Counted from the first letter of the stretch, positions 24,591-33,317 are shown. The stretch: 64,000 nucleotides of DNA from RYN-230 sp963837335 (GCA_963837335.1 CAWINS010000026.1:57938-121937); one strand, 5' to 3'. The notes: generated by a model from the letters alone, not told the origin. Program-made: numbers and translations.

Positions 24591-25946
24591 GTGACGACAG
24601 TTTCCCGTGGGGCCAGCACGGCACTGCTTACCGACCGTTATGAGCTCACCATGCTTACCGCCGCGCTGCGCAGCGGGGCGGCGGGGCGGCGCGCCGTCTT
24701 CGAGGTGTTCGCCCGGGCTCTTCCGCACGGCCGCCGGTACGGCGTGGTCGCCGGGACCGGGCGGCTGCTCGAGGCCTTGCAGCAGTTCCGTTTCGGGCCG
24801 GACGAGCTCGCGTTCCTGCGCGATAACCACATGGTGGATGAGGGCGCCCTGAGCTACCTGGAGTCCTACCGCTTCGGCGGGGACATCTGGGGCTACGGCG
24901 AAGGCGACTGCTACTTCCCCGGCTCGCCGATCCTGGTGGTGGAGGCGCCGTTCGCCGAGGCGGTCGTGCTGGAGACCCTCGTGCTGGCCATCCTCAACCA
25001 TGACTCGGCGATCGCCTCGGCCGCGTCCCGGATGGTCAACGCCGCGGACGAGCGGCCGATCATCGAGATGGGCTCACGCCGCACCCACGAGATGGCGGCC
25101 CTGGCCAGCGCCCGGGCCGCCTACATCGCCGGGTTCTCGTCCACCTCGAACCTGGAGGCCGGACGGGACTACGGCATCCCCACCAGCGGCACCAGCGCGC
25201 ACGCGTTCAGCCTGGTCCACGACAGCGAGCGGGACGCTTTCGCGGCCCAGCTGGCCGCGCTCGGCAAGGGCACCACCTTGCTGGTGGACACGTTCGACGT
25301 GGGCCGCGCGGTGCGCACCGCGGTAGACCTGGCCGGGCCGGGTCTCGGCGCGGTGCGCATCGACAGCGGCGACCTCCCGATGGTGGCCCGGCAGGTCCGC
25401 GACCTGCTGGACGAACTGGGCGCGCGGGACACCAGGATCGTGCTCAGCGGCGATCTCAACGAGTACTCGATCGCGGCGCTGGCCGCCGCCCCGGTCGACG
25501 GGTACGGGGTCGGGACCTCCCTGGTCACCGGGTCCGGCGCGCCTACCGCGGCGCTGGTCTACAAGCTCGTGGCCCGGGCCAGGGAAGGCGACGGCGAGGG
25601 GACGCTGGAGCCCGTGGCCAAGCGGTCGGTCGGCAAGCCGGGCCGGGGTGGCCGCAAGTGGGCGTTCCGGCGGTTCGACGAGGACGGCGTGGCGTCGGCC
25701 GAGCTGATCACCAGGGCCGATCCGGGACCCACCCCGGACCTGGGGATTACTGGCACCGGCGCGACGCGGCAGCGGGCGTTGCTGCGCCCGCTGGTCCGGG
25801 CCGGCGAGATCGTCGGCCAGGAGCCATTGAACGCGGCGCGGGAGCGGCACCGCTCGGCCCTGGCCGAGCTGCCGGTGCACGCGATGCAGCTGTCCCGGGG
25901 GTACCCGGCCATCCCCACCGTGTTCGTGCCGCCGGACGACGAGTAG
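24591..25946 (+). CDS. pncB: Nicotinate phosphoribosyltransferase
   Basis: PncB converts nicotinate, PRPP and ATP to nicotinate mononucleotide in NAD salvage. The 451-residue product has LLTDRYELTMLTAALRSG, FEVFARALPHGRRYGVVAG, the MGSRRTHEMAALASARAAYI stretch, GIPTSGTSAHAF and VRIDSGDLP. GTG 24591 follows a TANNNT box; in-frame codons upstream overlap clpS. It cooperates with the nicotinamidase at 27868, which supplies nicotinate. Confidence 0.95.
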   Translation: MTTVSRGASTALLTDRYELTMLTAALRSGAAGRRAVFEVFARALPHGRRYGVVAGTGRLLEALQQFRFGPDELAFLRDNHMVDEGALSYLESYRFGGDIWGYGEGDCYFPGSPILVVEAPFAEAVVLETLVLAILNHDSAIASAASRMVNAADERPIIEMGSRRTHEMAALASARAAYIAGFSSTSNLEAGRDYGIPTSGTSAHAFSLVHDSERDAFAAQLAALGKGTTLLVDTFDVGRAVRTAVDLAGPGLGAVRIDSGDLPMVARQVRDLLDELGARDTRIVLSGDLNEYSIAALAAAPVDGYGVGTSLVTGSGAPTAALVYKLVARAREGDGEGTLEPVAKRSVGKPGRGGRKWAFRRFDEDGVASAELITRADPGPTPDLGITGTGATRQRALLRPLVRAGEIVGQEPLNAARERHRSALAELPVHAMQLSRGYPAIPTVFVPPDDE

Positions 25947-25953
25947 GCGCGGG

Positions 25954-26976
25954 TCAGGCCGGGATGGCGTACTCCCTATGCGGGGTCTCGCCCGGGGAGA
26001 ACGCGTGCCGGTAAGCCTGGGGGGTGGTGCCGCGCCAGGCGCGGAAGTGGTGCCGCAGCGTGGCCGCGTTGCCGAACCCGGCCCGGTCGGCAATAACGTC
26101 AACCGTCTCGGTCGTCTCCTCCAGCAGCTCCTGGGCCAGCAGGATGCGCTGGCCGGTCAGCCAGCGCAGCGGCGTGGTGCCGGTCTCCTGCACGAACCGC
26201 CGGGCGAAGGTGCGCTCCGACATCCGGGCCCGGGTGGCCAGCTGGCGGATCGTGAGCGGCTCGCCGAGGTGACGCTGCATCCAGCTGATGACCTCGGCCA
26301 GCGTGTCGCAGGCGGGCACGGCGACCGGCCGGTCCACGTACTGGGCCTGCCCGCCGTCGCGATGGGCCGGGGTGACCATCCGCCGGGCGATCCCGTTCGC
26401 CACCCGGCTGCCCTGCTCCTTGCGCACCAGGTGCAGGCACGCGTCGATGCCGGCCGCCGTGCCCGCACTGGTGATCACCGGGTCCTCGTCCACGTACAGC
26501 ACATCCGGGTTGACCATCGCCGACGGATGCTCCCGCGCGAGGTCGGGGGCGTGCCGCCAGTGGGTGGTGCAGTGCCGCCCGTCCAGCAGCCCGGCCGCCC
26601 CGAGCACGAACGCCCCGTTGCACACGCTGAGCACCCGGGCACCGCGGTCCACGGTGGCCCGCAGCGCGTCGATCAGCGGCGCCGGGAACTGGCTGGAGAT
26701 ATACGTCTGCAGGTGGCCGTCGCCGACGGCCGACACGGCCACCAGGTCAGCCTCCTGCAGCCGGTCCAGGCCGTAGGGCGTGGTTACGGTGAAGCCTGTC
26801 GACGAGGTGAGCGGGGCGGGTTCTCCGGCCCCCGTCACCGTTTCGCCCGAGACCACGGCGAAGTCATAGGCGGGCAGCCCGTCGTCGGTCCGGTCGACGC
26901 CGAACACCTCGCAGAGCACGCCCAGCTCGAAAGGGGTAAAGCCGTTCAGGATCACGACAGCCACGTTCTTCAGCAT
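25954..26976 (-). CDS. GlxA-type transcriptional regulator (DJ-1/PfpI plus AraC)
   Basis: A 340-residue regulator. Residues 1-190 form a class I glutamine-amidotransferase-like domain (VAVVILNGFTPFELGVLCEV, VLSVCNGAFVLGAAGLLDG with the nucleophile-elbow Cys, THWRHAPDLA). Residues 230-330 are an AraC-type DNA-binding domain with two helix-turn-helices (TIRQLATRARMSERTFARRF and VDVIADRAGFGNAATLRHHF). ATG 26976 follows GGAG. It is convergent with pncB (7 bp apart) and divergent from a small hypothetical gene. Its target and ligand are unknown. Confidence 0.88.
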   Translation of the reverse strand: MLKNVAVVILNGFTPFELGVLCEVFGVDRTDDGLPAYDFAVVSGETVTGAGEPAPLTSSTGFTVTTPYGLDRLQEADLVAVSAVGDGHLQTYISSQFPAPLIDALRATVDRGARVLSVCNGAFVLGAAGLLDGRHCTTHWRHAPDLAREHPSAMVNPDVLYVDEDPVITSAGTAAGIDACLHLVRKEQGSRVANGIARRMVTPAHRDGGQAQYVDRPVAVPACDTLAEVISWMQRHLGEPLTIRQLATRARMSERTFARRFVQETGTTPLRWLTGQRILLAQELLEETTETVDVIADRAGFGNAATLRHHFRAWRGTTPQAYRHAFSPGETPHREYAIPA

Positions 26977-27068
26977 GTCTCCATCATGCCTCGGGTTTGG
27001 CAGGATCTCGACCTCATATGACCTAACTGCCACTGTTCCGGGCCGCCGTGATGGCGAAAACTGGGGTC

Positions 27069-27335
27069 ATGAGCAGCACAGAGTCCTTCTCAGCCCATCA
27101 CCACAACTGGTCTCAGATGGTCCGCTCCGCCGCCCACACGATCACGTCGGTCGTGACGGAATGCAACCAGGCCACCCGAACGATGTCGCAGCTCAGGATG
27201 GCCCCGGACCGCTTCCTGCCCGATTCGGGCCAGGCGCCGGACGACTACGCCGAATTCCTGTTCCGCACCTCCGGGTCGCTGGTCCACGAGCCCTCCGCGA
27301 GGCAGCGGCTCGCGACCGGACGGAGCCCCCGCTAG
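27069..27335 (+). CDS. Hypothetical protein, 88 aa
   Basis: A small protein starting MSSTESFSAHHHNWSQMVRS, with predicted helical stretches and no transmembrane segment. I do not recognise a family. GGGG just upstream of ATG 27069 may act as ribosome binding site. It lies between the GlxA regulator (divergent) and a YbaK gene. Codon use is normal for the window, so it is probably translated. Confidence 0.55.
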   Translation: MSSTESFSAHHHNWSQMVRSAAHTITSVVTECNQATRTMSQLRMAPDRFLPDSGQAPDDYAEFLFRTSGSLVHEPSARQRLATGRSPR

Positions 27336-27338
27336 CCT
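27333..27338 (+). promoter_or_regulatory. -10 box TAGCCT for a leaderless transcript
   Basis: TAGCCT is followed by 6 nt and ATG 27345, without a Shine-Dalgarno sequence. It overlaps the last codon of the preceding small gene. Confidence 0.4.
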
Positions 27339-27344
27339 GCTGGC

Positions 27345-27821
27345 ATGCATCCCAGCGCAGTCCACGTGGCGGAAACGCTTCAGGCCCTGGGGGTCGCCGG
27401 GCAGGTCCGCGAGCTGCCCGAGCCGGCGCCGACCGCGGCCATCGCGGCGGCCCAGCTCGGCTGCGAGGTCGGGGCGATCGCCAACAGCCTGATCTTCCGC
27501 GGCGACGACGCCCCGCTGCTCGTCCTGACCAGCGGGGCGCACCGGGTTGACACCAGCCTGGTCGCGGCCCTGACCGGCGCGGCGTCAGTGCGCCGGGCTG
27601 ACCCGGAGTTCGTCCGCGCCGCCACCGGCCAGGTGATCGGCGGCGTGGCCCCGGTCGGCCACCCGCAGCCAGTGCGGACCCTGGTCGATGTGTGGCTGGA
27701 CAAGTACGACGTGGTGTGGGCGGCGGCCGGTCACGTGCAGACGGTGTTCCCGACGTCGTTCGCCGAGCTGCTCAGGATCACCGGGGGCGCTCCCGCCGAC
27801 ATCGGGGCCGACCCTCGCTAA
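27345..27821 (+). CDS. YbaK/EbsC family aminoacyl-tRNA deacylase (second copy)
   Basis: A 158-residue YbaK-domain protein. The usual features are visible: AETLQALGVAGQVRELPEPA, CEVGAIANSLIFRGDDAPLL (here Asn replaces the Lys seen in the copy at 11954), GQVIGGVAPVGHPQPV and LDKYDVVWAAAGHVQTVFP. The changed core suggests a different aminoacyl-tRNA or another substrate. It lies between pncB and pncA, but no link to NAD salvage is known. Confidence 0.82.
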   Translation: MHPSAVHVAETLQALGVAGQVRELPEPAPTAAIAAAQLGCEVGAIANSLIFRGDDAPLLVLTSGAHRVDTSLVAALTGAASVRRADPEFVRAATGQVIGGVAPVGHPQPVRTLVDVWLDKYDVVWAAAGHVQTVFPTSFAELLRITGGAPADIGADPR

Positions 27822-27855
27822 CCAGGCTTTTCGCCGGCCCTGGCGCCCGATGCCG

Positions 27856-27861
27856 TACGCT
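27856..27861 (+). promoter_or_regulatory. -10 box TACGCT for the nicotinamidase gene
   Basis: TACGCT is followed by 6 nt and GTG 27868. This decides the start in favour of GTG 27868 over the in-frame ATG at 27850, which overlaps the box. Confidence 0.5.
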
Positions 27862-27867
27862 CGACCG

Positions 27868-28434
27868 GTGCGCGCGCTGGTGATCGTGGATGTGCAGAAT
27901 GACTTCTGTGAAGGCGGTTCGCTCGCCGTCGCGGGCGGCGGCGAGGTAGCCCGGGCCATCAGCCAGTACCTGGAATCCGGTGGATACGACCACGTGGTCG
28001 CCTCGCGGGACTTCCACATCGACCCGGGCCGTCATTTCTCCGCCGACCCGGACTTCGTGAACTCCTGGCCGCGGCACTGCGTGGTCGGCACCGGGGGCGC
28101 CGACTTCCACCCGGACCTGGACACCAGCCACATCGAGACGGTGTTCAGCAAGGGCGCGCACGAGGCCGCCTACAGCGCGTTCGACGGCCGCGACGAGGCA
28201 GGCACGCCACTCGCGGCGTGGTTGCGGGAACGCGGGGTGGATGAACTGGACGTGGCCGGGATCGCCACCGACTACTGCGTCCGGGCCACGACGATCTCCG
28301 CGGCCCAGGAGGGTTTCCGGACCCGGGTGCTGCTCGGCCTGACCGCGGGAGTTGACCCCACCACCACCGCCGAGTCGATCGACGCCATGCGGGCGGCTGG
28401 GGCGCAGGTCACCGGGACGCCGGTCGAGCGTTAG
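27868..28434 (+). CDS. pncA: Nicotinamidase/isochorismatase-family hydrolase
   Basis: A 188-residue cysteine hydrolase. VRALVIVDVQNDFCEGGSLA has the catalytic Asp, SRDFHIDPGRHFS the metal-binding Asp/His, FSKGAHEAAYSAFDG the Lys, and VAGIATDYCVRATTISA the nucleophile Cys. This set, in particular DxHxxxxxH, matches nicotinamidase PncA rather than isochorismatase. Together with pncB it turns nicotinamide into nicotinate mononucleotide. Leaderless start at GTG 27868. Confidence 0.9.
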   Translation: MRALVIVDVQNDFCEGGSLAVAGGGEVARAISQYLESGGYDHVVASRDFHIDPGRHFSADPDFVNSWPRHCVVGTGGADFHPDLDTSHIETVFSKGAHEAAYSAFDGRDEAGTPLAAWLRERGVDELDVAGIATDYCVRATTISAAQEGFRTRVLLGLTAGVDPTTTAESIDAMRAAGAQVTGTPVER

Positions 28435-28472
28435 GGATAATCCGGCGCCGGCTGCGGGAAACCCGCGAGCGG

Positions 28473-28730
28473 TTAGTCGTCTCCCTGCGGGAGGCCCTCG
28501 TAGATGCGCTTGCAGTCCGGGCACACCGGGAACCGCTTGGGATCCCGGTTCGGCACCCAGACCTTGCCGCACAGGGCAATCACCGGAGTGCCGGTCACCG
28601 CGCTGTCGAGGATCTTGTCCTTCTCGACGTAGTGCGCGAACCGCTCATGGTCGCCATCGCCGGGACGGATATCCGGCGTGGTGCCAGTGTCCTCTCGAGT
28701 GCCGGAATCCGGCAGAACCTCAGTAGCCAC
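28473..28730 (-). CDS. DUF3039 domain protein, zinc-ribbon-like
   Basis: An 85-residue actinobacterial protein with the DUF3039 core DHERFAHYVEKDKILDSAVT, then TPVIALCGKVWVPNRDPKRF and PVCPDCKRIYEGL. The three Cys (one single, one CxxC pair) suggest metal binding. GTG 28730 is 8 nt after TACACT on the minus strand, so the gene is likely leaderless. Function unknown. Confidence 0.88.
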   Translation of the reverse strand: MATEVLPDSGTREDTGTTPDIRPGDGDHERFAHYVEKDKILDSAVTGTPVIALCGKVWVPNRDPKRFPVCPDCKRIYEGLPQGDD

Positions 28731-28738
28731 GGTCCACG

Positions 28739-28744
28739 AGTGTA
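28739..28744 (-). promoter_or_regulatory. -10 box TACACT for the DUF3039 gene
   Basis: TACACT on the minus strand, then 8 nt, then GTG 28730. No Shine-Dalgarno sequence is present. Confidence 0.45.
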
Positions 28745-28755
28745 CGCGGCCGCCG

Positions 28756-29306
28756 CTACCGCCGGGTTCCGGGCGCCACGGGGCCCGGGCCGGCCACCGG
28801 CTGGGCCTGGTCCGGTACCCAGCGGTACCGGGCCCGCAGGTACCGCCAGACCGCGACGGAACAGGCACACAGCAGCAGGGCCTCGACGCGCACCGTCCCC
28901 TCGGCGGGCCAGGGCAGCAGGTGGGTGATGTGCAGTCGCAGCGACGCCGGGTGGATGATCGCGTTGAACGACAGGTAGACGAAGAGAGCGGTGGCCAGGA
29001 CGGCCACCGTCTCGGCCACCGCCAGCACCATCGTCGCTGGCCGCGGTCGGCGGCGGCGCTGGCGCCGTCTGCGCGGCGCCGCCGCAGCCGCAGGTACTCA
29101 CTGGTGGCCAGGCAGACCGCGGCGGCCAGGAAGGCGATGAACCCGAGCGTGTCGGTGCGCAGCGGGATGGGCTGCCAGTAGCGGTCGGGCAGATACTGGT
29201 CGCGGAAGCTGCCCACCAGCGCGGTGCTGGCCCAGCCCAGCAGGGCCGCGAACGCCAGGCCGGCCGTGACCGCCTCGACGGCCAGCCTGCCCGCGCCGCA
29301 CGTCAC
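28756..29306 (-). pseudogene. Four-helix membrane protein, probably frameshifted
   Basis: GTG 29306 opens a frame with two transmembrane segments (TAGLAFAALLGWASTALVG, and TLGFIAFLAAAVCLATSEYL) ending in LRLRRRRADG. Another frame beginning around 29031 supplies two more (VLAVAETVAVLATALFVYLS and VEALLLCACSVAVWRYL) and stops at 28756. Adding one base in the GC-rich stretch 29041-29075 fuses them into 183 residues. Two separate small genes are the alternative. No family recognised. It lies between yqgE and the DUF3039 gene. Confidence 0.55.
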
Positions 29307-29351
29307 CCGGAACCCGCGCGTTCACCTGGGGATCACCATCAGTAAGCCGGG

Positions 29352-29924
29352 TCAATTGAGCGCGGGGTCGTCCGGGTAGTTGGCCACCATCGCGAGGTTG
29401 CCGCCCTGCCGCCGCAGCACGATCTTCCAGAGCCGCTCCGGCTCGGCCGCGAAGGCGTCGGCGGGCTCACCCGACAGCACGTACCAGGCACCCTCGTCGA
29501 TCTCCGCCTGGAGCTGGCCGGGTCCCCAGCCCGCGTAGCCGGCGAAGACCCGCAGCGAGGCGATACCGCCCGCCAGCAGCTGGGGCGGGGCATCCAGGTC
29601 GACTAGACCGATCCGGGACGCCGCCGCGGACCCGTCCAGCGCCCGCCAGCCGACCGGCTCCTCGTCACCGGGCACGATAGCCAGGGCCAGCGCGCTGTTC
29701 GGGGCGACCGGGCCGCCCCGGAAGACCACCGACGGGCCCGTGACCAGGTCCGTCCATGATTCGAGGACTTGCCCGACTGGCACCTCGGTGGGGCGGTTCA
29801 GCACCACGCCGAGCGTGCCTTCCTCAGCCTCGTCCTCGACGACGAGAACGACGGTGCGCCGGAAGTTCGGGTCGCCGAGCAACGGCGTAGCGACCAGCAG
29901 CCGCCCCGAGAGGTCGTCCTCCAT
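29352..29924 (-). CDS. YqgE/AlgH family protein
   Basis: A 190-residue protein with the family signature LLVATPLLGDPNFRRTVVLV, GTLGVVLNRPTEVPVG, FRGGPVAPNSALALA and VFAGYAGWGPGQLQAEI. ATG 29924 is the conserved start; CAGAAT 6 nt upstream may be the -10 of a leaderless transcript, and the GGAGG between them is too close to act as a normal ribosome binding site. Family function is unsettled. Confidence 0.9.
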   Translation of the reverse strand: MEDDLSGRLLVATPLLGDPNFRRTVVLVVEDEAEEGTLGVVLNRPTEVPVGQVLESWTDLVTGPSVVFRGGPVAPNSALALAIVPGDEEPVGWRALDGSAAASRIGLVDLDAPPQLLAGGIASLRVFAGYAGWGPGQLQAEIDEGAWYVLSGEPADAFAAEPERLWKIVLRRQGGNLAMVANYPDDPALN

Positions 29925-29955
29925 ACCTCCATTCTGGCGGACGCTGGGCGGTTGT

Positions 29956-31486
29956 TCAGGCTTCGGCGTCCCCGCACGCGAGTTCGTGCCAATTTGAGAC
30001 ATCACTACGCGGCGTCGGGGAGGGACCGGCCCCGGGACAGCGGCCCAGTGATAGCGGCTCAGGCTGGCGGCTCAGGGACAGCGGCTCAGGGCCGGGCCGG
30101 CCGCCGCCGGCGGCGTCCCGGACCGCGGCCGCCACCGCCGAGGACACGTTGGGGTTGAACACGGACGGGATGATGTAGTGCGGGCCGAGTTCGGCGGCGG
30201 ACACCACGCCCGCCAGCGCCCGGGCCGCCGCCACCAGCATGTCGTCGGACACCGTCCGGCTCTGCGCGTCCAGCAGCCCGCGGAACACCCCGGGGAAGGC
30301 CAGCACGTTGTTGATCTGATTGGGGTAGTCGCTGCGCCCGGTGGCCACCACGGCCGCGTGCTGGGCGGCCTCGTCCGCGTCGACCTCGGGATCCGGGTTG
30401 GCCAGCGCGAACACGATCGCGTCGTCGTTCATGGCCGCGATGTCCGCGCCGGTCAGCAACCGGGGCGCGGAGAGCCCGATGAAGACGTCCGAGCCGCGCA
30501 GCGCGCCGGCCAGGCTGCCCTCGATAGTGCCCCGCGTTGGTGTGGTCGGCCACCCAGCGCAGGTTCTCATCCAGCCCGGGGCGGTCCACGTAGATCGCGC
30601 CCTTGTCGTCGCACACGATCACGTCGGAGGCACCTGAGGCGAGCAGCAGCCGGAGCACCGCGGTGCCGGCCGCGCCCGCGCCCGCCATCGTGATCCGGAC
30701 CGAGCCCAGCTTCTTGCTGACCACCCGGAGCGCGTTGGTGAGGGCGGCCAGGACCACGATCGCGGTGCCGTGCTGGTCATCGTGGAAGACCGGGATGTCC
30801 AGCAGCTCGCGCAGCCGGGCCTCGACCTCGAAGCACCGCGGGGCGCTGATGTCCTCGAGGTTGATGCCCCCGAAGGCCGGCGCGATGATCTGGACGGTGC
30901 GCACGATCTCGTCGGTGTCCTGGGTATCCAGGCACAGCGGCCAGGCGTCGATCCCCGCGAACCGCTTGAACAGCGCGGCCTTGCCCTCCATCACCGGCAT
31001 GGCCGCGTACGGGCCGATGTTGCCCAGCCCCAGCACGGCGGAGCCGTCGGTGACGACGGCCACCGAATTCCGCTTGACGGTGAGGCGGCGCACATCCTCG
31101 GGGTTGCGGGCGATGGCCATGGAGACCCGGGCCACGCCCGGGGTGTAGGCCATGGACAGGTCGTCCCGGTTGCGCAGCGGGATCTTGACCGCGGTCTCGA
31201 TCTTCCCGCCCAGGTGGAGCAGGAACGTCCGGTCGCTGACCTTGCTGACCGTCACGCCCTCGATCTCGCTCAGCGCCGCGACGATGGCCTCGGCGTGGTC
31301 GGTGTCCCGGGTGGCGCAGGTCAGGTCAACGCGCAGCCGTTCGTGACTGAACGGGCTCACATCCAGGGCGGTGACCTCGCCACCGGCCTGCTCAACGACG
31401 TGCGTGAGCTCGCTGACCGCCCGCCCGTGCGATGGCACCTCGAGCCGCACGGTTATCGAATACGACACGCTCGGTGCTACCGACAC
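29956..31486 (-). pseudogene. NAD(P)-dependent malic enzyme with ACT-like N-terminus, frameshifted
   Basis: From GTG 31486 the frame reads an ACT-like domain (SVSYSITVRLEVPSHGRAVS) and the malic enzyme core: YTPGVARVSMAIARNP, the catalytic VKRNSVAVVTDGSAVLGLGN, EGKAALFKRFAGID, FHDDQHGTAIVVLAAL and the NAD site TMAGAGAAGTAVLRLL. At NAG near 30530 it breaks; another frame continues with TIEGSLAGALRGSDVFIGLS, FALANPDPE and YPNQINNVLAFPGVFRGLLD. Removing one base from the C run 30530-30533 gives 509 residues. The enzyme decarboxylates malate to pyruvate. The last 40 residues are Pro/Ser-rich. Confidence 0.88.
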
Positions 31487-31631
31487 AACAATCCCGCCTT
31501 CCGCCAGGCCCGATGCAGGACACAATCGTGCCACCATCAGGCCCATGATCAGGCCTGGCCCGGAACTGGGCGGCGCCGGGGGCCCGGCGCGCCGCCCCCG
31601 GGGACTGGGCGCCGCCCGGGCCCGGCCCACG

Positions 31632-31637
31632 TACGCT
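31632..31637 (+). promoter_or_regulatory. -10 box TACGCT for the MarR gene
   Basis: TACGCT, then 6 nt, then GTG 31644. This supports the GTG over the ATG at 31659, which sits only one base after a GGAGG and would be badly spaced. Confidence 0.5.
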
Positions 31638-31643
31638 GCAAGG

Positions 31644-32165
31644 GTGTCCGACGGAGGAATGACCGCCAGTGCTCCAGAACGCACCGCCCCGGCCGGCCGG
31701 GGCGTCCCGGTGACAGCAGACCTGGGGCCGCCACCCATCGACGTGACCCGGCTGCGGGTCGCCATCGCCCGGGTCTCCCGGAGCCTGCGCCGGCATGAGC
31801 TGGCCGGGCTGACCCCCACCCAGCTATCCGCCCTGGCCACCGTGGAGCAGGCCGGGCCGCTGCGGCTGGGCGACCTCGCGGCGGCCGAGAAGATTGCCCC
31901 GTCGACCCTGACCCGGCTCATCACCGTGCTGGAAGAGCGAGGCTACGTGCAGCGCCATCCGGTGCCAGGCGACGCCCGGGCCAGCACGCTCGTGATCACC
32001 GCCGCAGGGCACGCGATCCTGGAGCGGATCAGGCGGGAGAGCACCATTCTGCTCGCCGATAACCTGCGCACGCTCAGCCCGGATCAGCTGGCCGCCCTCG
32101 CGGCGGCGCTGCCCGCGCTGGAGCAGATCGCCGACGCGACCCCGCCGGACGCGCGCAACCGCTGA
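31644..32165 (+). CDS. MarR family transcriptional regulator
   Basis: A 173-residue winged-helix regulator: LRVAIARVSRSLRRHELAGL, then LSALATVEQAGPLRLGDLAA, recognition region EKIAPSTLTRLITVLEERGY and wing QRHPVPGDARASTLVI. It is divergent from the malic enzyme gene (157 bp apart) and convergent with the YbbN-like gene. The ligand is unknown; a role in controlling the divergent malic enzyme is possible. Confidence 0.9.
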   Translation: MSDGGMTASAPERTAPAGRGVPVTADLGPPPIDVTRLRVAIARVSRSLRRHELAGLTPTQLSALATVEQAGPLRLGDLAAAEKIAPSTLTRLITVLEERGYVQRHPVPGDARASTLVITAAGHAILERIRRESTILLADNLRTLSPDQLAALAAALPALEQIADATPPDARNR

Positions 32166-32180
32166 CCCCCGGGCGCCTGC

Positions 32181-33230
32181 TCAGAAGAGCAGGCTGGACA
32201 GGGTCGCGCGAGCCTTGGCCACCCGCGGGTCACCGGGCGGGAAGACGTCGAACAGGCCGATCAGATGAAGCCGGGCGCGCTCGCGCTCGTCTCCGGACGT
32301 TCTCCTGACCGTGCCGAGCAGCCGGTCGAAGCCCTCCTCGATCCGGCCGGTGGCCACCTCGACGTCGGCCACGTTCGACTGCGCGTCAACGTTGGCCGGG
32401 TCTTCGGCCGCCGCCCGGCGCACCTGGGCCTGGTCGTACCCGCTCACCCGGCGGATGAGGTTGACCTGGGCCAGGCCCATGGCCGCCGCCGGGTTACCGG
32501 GCGAGTTCGCGAGGACCTTCTGGAAGGCCTCGGCGGCCCCGTCCAGGTCATCGCGCTCCATGGCCTGCTGCGCTTCCTCGAACGCGGGATCGGCCATCAT
32601 GGCGCCACCGGGGCCGCCCGGCATCCCGGGGCCACCCGGGCCGCCTGGGCCACCGGGGCCACCCGGGCCGCGGGCGCCGCCCGGCTGACCGTCGGCCGCC
32701 TGGGCGCTGTCCGGCTGGCCGTCGGCCGGCTCACCGTCGGGCTCGGCGCCGCCGCTGACCGGCATCCCCAGCTGCCCGGCGACCTGCATGACCTGGTCGA
32801 TCCACTGGCGCACCTGCGCCTCGGGCATCGCGCCCAGGAAGCCGTCCACCACCTGGCCGCCGGCCACCGCCATGACCATCGGGATGCTCTGCACCTGCAA
32901 CGCCGCCCGCAACTGCGGGTTCGCGTCGATATCCACTTTGGCGAGCACGAAATCCCCGGCGGCCTCGTTGGCCAGCTTCTCCAGCACCGGGCTGAGCTGC
33001 TTGCAGGGGCCACACCATTCGGCCCACAAGTCCAGGATCACCGGTACCGTCCGCGACCGTTCGACGACCTCCGTATTGAAGGTCTCCTCGGTCACGTCGA
33101 TCACGTTGCCGGCTGGCGAGCCATCCTGCCCGCCAGCACGGGTGGCGGCCTGCTGACTGCGCTGCGCGGCGGCCTGCCGCGCACCCAGGTCAACGGCGCC
33201 GTAGAGCGAAAAGTCCCGCGGCTGCTGCAT
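32181..33230 (-). CDS. Thioredoxin-domain co-chaperone, YbbN/CnoX-like
   Basis: A 349-residue protein: an N-terminal tail, a thioredoxin domain (VILDLWAEWCGPCKQLSPVL keeps the WCGPC redox pair; QSIPMVMAVAGGQVVDGFLG follows), a Gly/Pro-rich linker of PGG repeats near residues 195-220, and a TPR-like C-terminal domain (DPAFEEAQQAMERDDLDGAA onward). This is the layout of YbbN/CnoX chaperedoxins. ATG 33230 fits the family start MQQPRDFS. It is divergent from the toxin-antitoxin operon, and the TA operator lies in the shared 87-bp gap. Confidence 0.88.
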   Translation of the reverse strand: MQQPRDFSLYGAVDLGARQAAAQRSQQAATRAGGQDGSPAGNVIDVTEETFNTEVVERSRTVPVILDLWAEWCGPCKQLSPVLEKLANEAAGDFVLAKVDIDANPQLRAALQVQSIPMVMAVAGGQVVDGFLGAMPEAQVRQWIDQVMQVAGQLGMPVSGGAEPDGEPADGQPDSAQAADGQPGGARGPGGPGGPGGPGGPGMPGGPGGAMMADPAFEEAQQAMERDDLDGAAEAFQKVLANSPGNPAAAMGLAQVNLIRRVSGYDQAQVRRAAAEDPANVDAQSNVADVEVATGRIEEGFDRLLGTVRRTSGDERERARLHLIGLFDVFPPGDPRVAKARATLSSLLF

Positions 33231-33290
33231 GTCTCTATCCTGCCGCATGCCAGCGATGCCTTGACCGCCCCCGTCAGCCTCGGCCATAAG

Positions 33291-33307
33291 TAGCACTCAA
33301 TGTGCTA
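33291..33307. promoter_or_regulatory. Palindromic operator upstream of the toxin-antitoxin operon
   Basis: TAGCACTCAATGTGCTA has perfect 6-bp arms (TAGCAC/GTGCTA) around 5 nt. It overlaps the first bases of the -10 box TACCGT, so a bound antitoxin/toxin complex would block the promoter. Autoregulation is usual for Phd-type antitoxins; binding here is inferred. Confidence 0.6.
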
Positions 33308-33311
33308 CCGT
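33306..33311 (+). promoter_or_regulatory. -10 box TACCGT for the antitoxin gene
   Basis: TACCGT, then 6 nt, then GTG 33318; leaderless pattern and overlap with the palindrome just upstream. Confidence 0.5.
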
Positions 33312-33317
33312 AGTCCC

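Noticed and set aside
32590..32690. Repetitive GGGCCACCGGGGCC-like stretch resembling a tandem repeat element
   Set aside because: It encodes the Gly/Pro-rich linker of the thioredoxin-domain protein and is in frame throughout.
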